A stretch of DNA of 9,535 bases, taken from NCBI GenBank assembly GCA_964625145.1, contig CAZVAQ010000137.1, forward strand, positions 1 through 9,535. The letters run 5' to 3'. The notes beneath the pieces were generated by a model. It saw only the letters and a program-made list of their open reading frames with translations, ran no database searches and was not told where the DNA came from. This document shows, one piece after another, positions 6,338 through 9,535 of this stretch. A program made the position numbers and the translations under genes. How positions within the stretch are numbered: position 1 is the stretch's first letter; each line of letters begins with the position of its first letter. Source of the stretch: CAYTRP01 sp964625145. GTDB taxonomy: Bacteria; Sumerlaeota; Sumerlaeia; SLMS01; JAHLLQ01.

Positions 6338-6377
6338 AACTCGCGACTTCCCGATCACTTGCCCGTCGCTTTGCAGC

Positions 6378-6405
6378 TTGACGGATTGGGGCTGTCCACT
6401 ATCGT
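6378..6405 (+). promoter_or_regulatory. Candidate sigma70-type promoter of the aldehyde dehydrogenase gene
   Basis: TTGACG (6378-6383) and TATCGT (6400-6405) are 16 bases apart, with five and four matches to consensus. The transcription start would fall near 6412, leaving a leader of about 77 bases. It lies in the 151-base gap after the toxin gene, which supports separate transcription of the dehydrogenase. Confidence 0.4.
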
Positions 6406-6488
6406 GGTAGGTTACCCGGTGAGTTGGCGCGCAGATTGACCCATGTCGCGCGGGACCCGGCCGGCCAATCCCTTCGGAGACCTGTCCC

Positions 6489-7997
6489 ATGACTGTGATG
6501 GAACCTGAAGTCGCCCCGGAAGTCGCTTCTTTCCTGAATGCTTCGCCCCACAAGCTTCTCATCGGTGGCAAGTGGGTCCCCGCCGCCGGGGGAGAGACAT
6601 TTGAAGTTCTCAATCCTGCCGACGAATCGGTGCTCGCGCGCGTTGCCATGGGACGCGAGGAGGACGTCAACCGCGCCGTCGCCGCCGCGCGAAAGGCATT
6701 CGACCACGGGCCCTATCGCCGCATGAGCGTGCACGAGCGCTCGAAGCTGATCTATCGGTTGTCGGATGCCATCGAAGCCAATCTGGAGCAGTTTGCCCAA
6801 CTGGAAAGTTTGGACAACGGCAAGCCCGTCGCGGTGGCGCGCGCGGCGGATCTGCCGTTGGTTGTGGAGCATTTTCGTTACTACGCGGGATGGGCCGACA
6901 AGATTGAAGGGGAGACCATCCCGGTCGCGCCGCCTTATGATCCCAACGGGCGATATCTGAATTACACCTTGCGCGAGCCGATTGGTGTCGCCGCACAGAT
7001 CATCCCTTGGAACTTTCCATTGCTGATGGCGGCATGGAAGCTCGGCGCGGCGCTGGCCTGTGGGTGCAGCGTCATCCTCAAGCCCGCGGAGCAAACGCCG
7101 CTGTCCGCGATTCGCCTGGGCGAGTTGATCTGCGAAGTCGGTTTCCCGGATGGAGTCGTGAACATCATCACCGGCTTTGGCGATGCAGGTGCGGCGCTGG
7201 CTGCGCATCCCGATGTGGACAAGGTCGCCTTCACGGGCTCCACGGAAGTCGGCAAGCACATCGTCAAGGCATCGGCCGGCAATCTGAAGAAGGTGACGCT
7301 GGAGCTGGGAGGCAAGTCGCCCAACGTGATCTTCTCCGACGCGGATCCGGAGGTTGCCGCGGCGGGTGCCGCCTCGGCGATCTTCTTCAACCATGGCCAG
7401 TGCTGCTGCGCCGGGTCGCGCTTGTTCATCGAGAAGCCGGTGTATGATGAAGTGGTCGAGCGAATCGCGAAGATCGCCGATGGCATGAAGGTGGGCCCCG
7501 GTATGCATCCGGACACGCAGATGGGCCCGCTGGTTTCCGCCGAGCAGCTTGATCGCGTGCGTGGCTACATCGAATCGGGAATGAAGGAAGGAGCCCATGT
7601 CCTGACCGGAGGCACCAAGCACGACGGTCACGAGCGGGGTTATTTCTGTCGGCCGACCGTGTTTGGCAACGTGAAGAGCGACATGAAGATGATCCGCGAG
7701 GAGATCTTCGGGCCCGTCGTTGCCGCGTTCCCGTTCAGCAATCTGGAGGACGTCGCCGCGGAAGCCAACGACACGGAGTATGGCCTGGCTGCGGGGATCT
7801 TCACCAAGGACCTCTCCAAGGCGCATCGGCTGGCGAGCATGATCCGCGCGGGAAGTGTGTGGATCAATTGCTACAACATGTTCGATGCGGCCTCACCCTT
7901 TGGCGGATACAAGCAGAGTGGCTACGGACGCGAGATGGGCAAGCACGCCCTGGACAACTACACGCAGACGAAGAGCGTGTGGGTGAAGTTGGAGTAA
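6489..7997 (+). CDS. NAD-dependent aldehyde dehydrogenase, ALDH1/ALDH2-like
   Basis: A 502-residue cytoplasmic enzyme that oxidises aldehydes to carboxylic acids. ATG 6489 has GGAGA (6476-6480) 8 bases upstream. All family landmarks are present: PWNFP with Asn175 (oxyanion hole), KPAEQTP with Lys198 and Glu201 (cofactor ribose binding, favouring NAD over NADP), FTGSTEVGK (249-256, nucleotide-binding turn), ELGGKSP with general base Glu272, GQCCCAGSR with nucleophile Cys306 as the middle Cys, EEIFGPV with Glu405, and the C-terminal SPFGGYKQSGYGRE. The CCC triplet, NYTLREPIGV and INCYNMFDAASPFGG put it nearer to animal-type ALDH1/2 than to betaine-aldehyde or succinate-semialdehyde dehydrogenases. 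Length is normal, with nothing missing. The exact substrate cannot be told from sequence, and no alcohol dehydrogenase or dedicated pathway gene is next to it. It converges on the hcp gene. Confidence 0.95.
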   Translation: MTVMEPEVAPEVASFLNASPHKLLIGGKWVPAAGGETFEVLNPADESVLARVAMGREEDVNRAVAAARKAFDHGPYRRMSVHERSKLIYRLSDAIEANLEQFAQLESLDNGKPVAVARAADLPLVVEHFRYYAGWADKIEGETIPVAPPYDPNGRYLNYTLREPIGVAAQIIPWNFPLLMAAWKLGAALACGCSVILKPAEQTPLSAIRLGELICEVGFPDGVVNIITGFGDAGAALAAHPDVDKVAFTGSTEVGKHIVKASAGNLKKVTLELGGKSPNVIFSDADPEVAAAGAASAIFFNHGQCCCAGSRLFIEKPVYDEVVERIAKIADGMKVGPGMHPDTQMGPLVSAEQLDRVRGYIESGMKEGAHVLTGGTKHDGHERGYFCRPTVFGNVKSDMKMIREEIFGPVVAAFPFSNLEDVAAEANDTEYGLAAGIFTKDLSKAHRLASMIRAGSVWINCYNMFDAASPFGGYKQSGYGREMGKHALDNYTQTKSVWVKLE

Positions 7998-8054
7998 GGC
8001 GGAAGGATGAAGGTTGAGGGATGAAGCCGGAAGGATGAAGGCGGAAGGATGAGG
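7998..8054. repeat. Short tandem repeats with core GGAAGGATGA
   Basis: Directly after the dehydrogenase stop come four adjoining units of 13-16 bases: GGCGGAAGGATGAAGG (7998-8013), a degenerate TTGAGGGATGAAG (8014-8026), CCGGAAGGATGAAG (8027-8040) and GCGGAAGGATGAGG (8041-8054). The purine-only bias on one strand and the position at a gene end resemble intergenic low-complexity repeats seen in some environmental GC-rich genomes. The units are not codon-periodic and encode nothing supported. Confidence 0.8.
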
Positions 8055-8085
8055 ACCCTTTGTGGTGTCGTTGCTTCCGCCTTCA
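8036..8085. terminator. Inverted repeat between convergent genes, possible bidirectional terminator
   Basis: TGAAGGCGGAAG (8036-8047) and CTTCCGCCTTCA (8074-8085) are a perfect 12-bp inverted repeat around 26 bases. One arm is a unit of the tandem repeats. It lies between the stop of the dehydrogenase (7997) and the stop of hcp (8111), the right place for a shared terminator. Neither side has a clear T-run, so termination is inferred from position and pairing only. Confidence 0.4.
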
Positions 8086-8110
8086 CGGAGTTCTTGCCGG
8101 ACAGCAGCCT

Positions 8111-9427
8111 TCAATTCAACGTTGCCATCAAGTCGTGGCGGGCGTCGGAGCCGATGGGTTGCAGGTCGAACTCCTTTTGCAGGACGGCGAGGACATTGGG
8201 GGAGATGAAGGCGGGGAGCGCGGGGCCAAGGCGGATGCCCTTTACGCCGAGGTGCAGCAGTGTCAGGAGGACGGCGACGGCCTTTTGCTCGAACCAGGAG
8301 AGCACGATGGTGAGCGGCAGGTCGTTGACGCCGCACTCGAATGCCTTTGCCAGGGCCAGCGCCACCTGGATCGCGCCGTAGCTGTCGTTGCATTGGCCCA
8401 TGTCCAGCAGGCGCGGCACGGCGATGCCGTTGAGTTGGATGGTGCCGAATTCCTGCTCGCGAATGCGGTACTTGCCGCATCCCAGCGTGAGCACGATGGA
8501 ATCCCGTGGCGTGGCACCGGCGTAGTCGTGGAAGTAGTTGCGGCCCGGCTCGGCGCCGTCGCATCCGCCAATCAGGTAGAAGTGCTTGAGGCGCCCCTCC
8601 TTCACTGCCGTCACGATGTGTTCCGCCAACCCGAGGATGGCAGTGTGGTGAAAGCCGATGGTGGACCTCTTGCGCGCGGTGGCCTTCAGCGGGCCGCACG
8701 CCAGCGCCTTCTCGATCACCGGCGTGAAGTCATCATCGGTCAGGCGCGTGGCACCGGGCACGGCGGTCACGCGGGTCGTGAACATGCGGTGCAGGTATGT
8801 GTTGTTGGCGCGCGGGATCAGCACGCAATTCGTCGTGGCGAGGATCGCGCCGCCGAAGCGCTCGAACTCGTCGCGCTGCTTTTGCCATGCGCCGCCAAAA
8901 TGCCCCTTCAGGTGCGGATAGGCGCGCAGGTTCGCGTACATGTGCGCGGGGAGCATCTCGCCGTGGGTGTAGACATTGATGCCCTTGCCGGCCGTCTGCT
9001 CCAGCAGGTTCTTCAGGTCCACCATGTCATGACCGGTCACCAGGATTCCCGGCCCGTCGAACAGGCCTTCCTCCACCTCCACAGGTGAGGGCGTACCCAT
9101 CACCTCGACGTGGCCGTCGTTGAGCAGTTGCATCGTGCGCAGGTTCATGCGGCCGCATTCGAGCACGAGCTCCAGCAGCGACCCCATGTCGAAGTTGACG
9201 TTGGTCATGGTGGCGAACAGGGCTTCCTCGAGGAAGCCCTCCACCTCCGGGTCGGTCTTGCCCATTCGCCGGGCGTGGGCCTTGTAGGCCGCCATGCCCT
9301 TGAGCCCGTAGAGGAGGATCTTCTGCAGGCTCTCCATGTCCGGGTCCTTGCCACAGACCCCCACGCTGGTACAGGCGGTGCCTCGAAACGTCTGCTCGCA
9401 TTGGTCACAGTGCATGAGTTCGGCCAT
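8111..9427 (-). CDS. hcp: Hybrid cluster protein (hydroxylamine reductase), short class III-like form
   Basis: A 438-residue iron-sulfur enzyme that reduces hydroxylamine in vitro and, in studied bacteria, acts as a nitric oxide reductase in nitrosative stress. ATG 9427 has AGAGGA (9442-9437) 9 bases upstream. The N-terminal cluster motif is C7-x2-C10-x8-C19-x5-C25, the [4Fe-4S] type of anaerobic bacteria and archaea. All hybrid-cluster ligands align with those of Desulfovibrio Hcp: His133, Glu157 (THGEMLP), Cys201 (TTNC), Cys289 (GGCDG, the persulfide Cys), Cys317 (GCGKYR), Cys346 (GQCNDSY), Glu380 and Lys382 (WFEQKAV). The protein is about 110 residues shorter than the usual 540-555. Only one helical bundle lies between the Cys motif and VTGHD, as in class III Hcp. 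No NADH-dependent reductase gene (hcr) is next to it, so the electron donor is unknown. It faces the dehydrogenase gene tail to tail and is transcribed on its own. Confidence 0.95.
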   Translation of the reverse strand: MAELMHCDQCEQTFRGTACTSVGVCGKDPDMESLQKILLYGLKGMAAYKAHARRMGKTDPEVEGFLEEALFATMTNVNFDMGSLLELVLECGRMNLRTMQLLNDGHVEVMGTPSPVEVEEGLFDGPGILVTGHDMVDLKNLLEQTAGKGINVYTHGEMLPAHMYANLRAYPHLKGHFGGAWQKQRDEFERFGGAILATTNCVLIPRANNTYLHRMFTTRVTAVPGATRLTDDDFTPVIEKALACGPLKATARKRSTIGFHHTAILGLAEHIVTAVKEGRLKHFYLIGGCDGAEPGRNYFHDYAGATPRDSIVLTLGCGKYRIREQEFGTIQLNGIAVPRLLDMGQCNDSYGAIQVALALAKAFECGVNDLPLTIVLSWFEQKAVAVLLTLLHLGVKGIRLGPALPAFISPNVLAVLQKEFDLQPIGSDARHDLMATLN

Positions 9428-9535
9428 GGTCGGTTGTCCTCTTGGTTTGGGGCGGTGCTGGGGGACCTCTGATGGACAAGAGGGTGAATATGGATATATT
9501 TGGGTGTCAATGTCTATTTATCGGGATGTCTGGTT
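9428..9535 (-). promoter_or_regulatory. Upstream region of hcp with possible -35 element
   Basis: On the minus strand an exact TTGACA (9510-9505) is followed by AT-rich ATATATCCATATT, about 80 bases before the hcp start. The best -10-like hexamers sit at poor spacing (12-14 bases), which is common for activator-dependent promoters. No clear FNR (TTGAT-N4-ATCAA) or NsrR-type palindrome was found, so the regulator is not identified. Confidence 0.35.

Noticed and set aside
6399..7826. 475-codon minus-strand frame opposite the aldehyde dehydrogenase
   Set aside because: Antisense shadow of a gene with unmistakable ALDH motifs; no ribosome binding site or family character.
7998..8054. CRISPR-like short repeats
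   Set aside because: Units of 13-16 bases adjoin each other with no unique spacers of CRISPR size, and no cas genes are present.
8060..9088. 342-codon plus-strand frame opposite hcp
   Set aside because: Antisense shadow; hcp has all cluster ligands on the other strand.
9480..9535. FNR or NsrR operator upstream of hcp
   Set aside because: I looked for TTGAT-N4-ATCAA and for a dyad of the NsrR type. Only TTGACA followed by an AT-rich stretch is present, without the second half-site.

Overview
The window is a GC-rich (about 60% by eye) bacterial chromosomal segment with one AT-richer end. The gene content suggests a free-living heterotroph from a Planctomycetes-like or neighbouring lineage (for example Sumerlaeota, Hydrogenedentes or Verrucomicrobia). 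The pointers are a GH89 alpha-N-acetylglucosaminidase, a His-rich TPR lipoprotein, a secreted beta-helix tail, and GC-rich dispersed hairpins. This placement is inference; no rRNA or other phylogenetic marker is present.

Layout from left to right: (a) 1-399, minus strand, the 5' part of an unrecognised secreted protein that runs off the left edge. It has a signal peptide, a good ribosome binding site, a C11/G11 homopolymer in its leader and clearly lower GC than the rest. (b) About 555-731, plus strand, the C-terminal remnant of a right-handed beta-helix type protein, followed by a long imperfect hairpin (746-818). (c) 826-2523, minus strand, a TPR lipoprotein. (d) 2806-5073, minus strand, a complete secreted GH89 alpha-N-acetylglucosaminidase. 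(e) 5382-6337, plus strand, a two-gene toxin-antitoxin operon: a Xre/MbcA/ParS-type antitoxin and a RES-domain toxin overlapping by one base. (f) 6489-7997, plus strand, an NAD-dependent aldehyde dehydrogenase of the ALDH1/2 type with its own candidate promoter. (g) 8111-9427, minus strand, a short (class III-like) hybrid cluster protein, convergent with the dehydrogenase. The gap between them holds short GGAAGGATGA repeats and a 12-bp inverted repeat.

The genes do not form one pathway. The GH89 enzyme acts on glycans with terminal alpha-linked GlcNAc outside the cytoplasm. The TPR lipoprotein lies on the same strand 282 bases downstream of it, but a functional link is not shown. The RES/Xre pair is a self-contained stress or stability module. 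The aldehyde dehydrogenase and Hcp are typical metabolic and nitrosative-stress genes. I found no tRNA, rRNA, CRISPR array, transposase or integrase. The window looks mostly ordinary. The parts most worth a second look are the left end (compositional break, phase-variable-looking tract, gene remnant, hairpin), the variant residue beside the GH89 acid/base, the compact Hcp, and the architecture of the TA locus.
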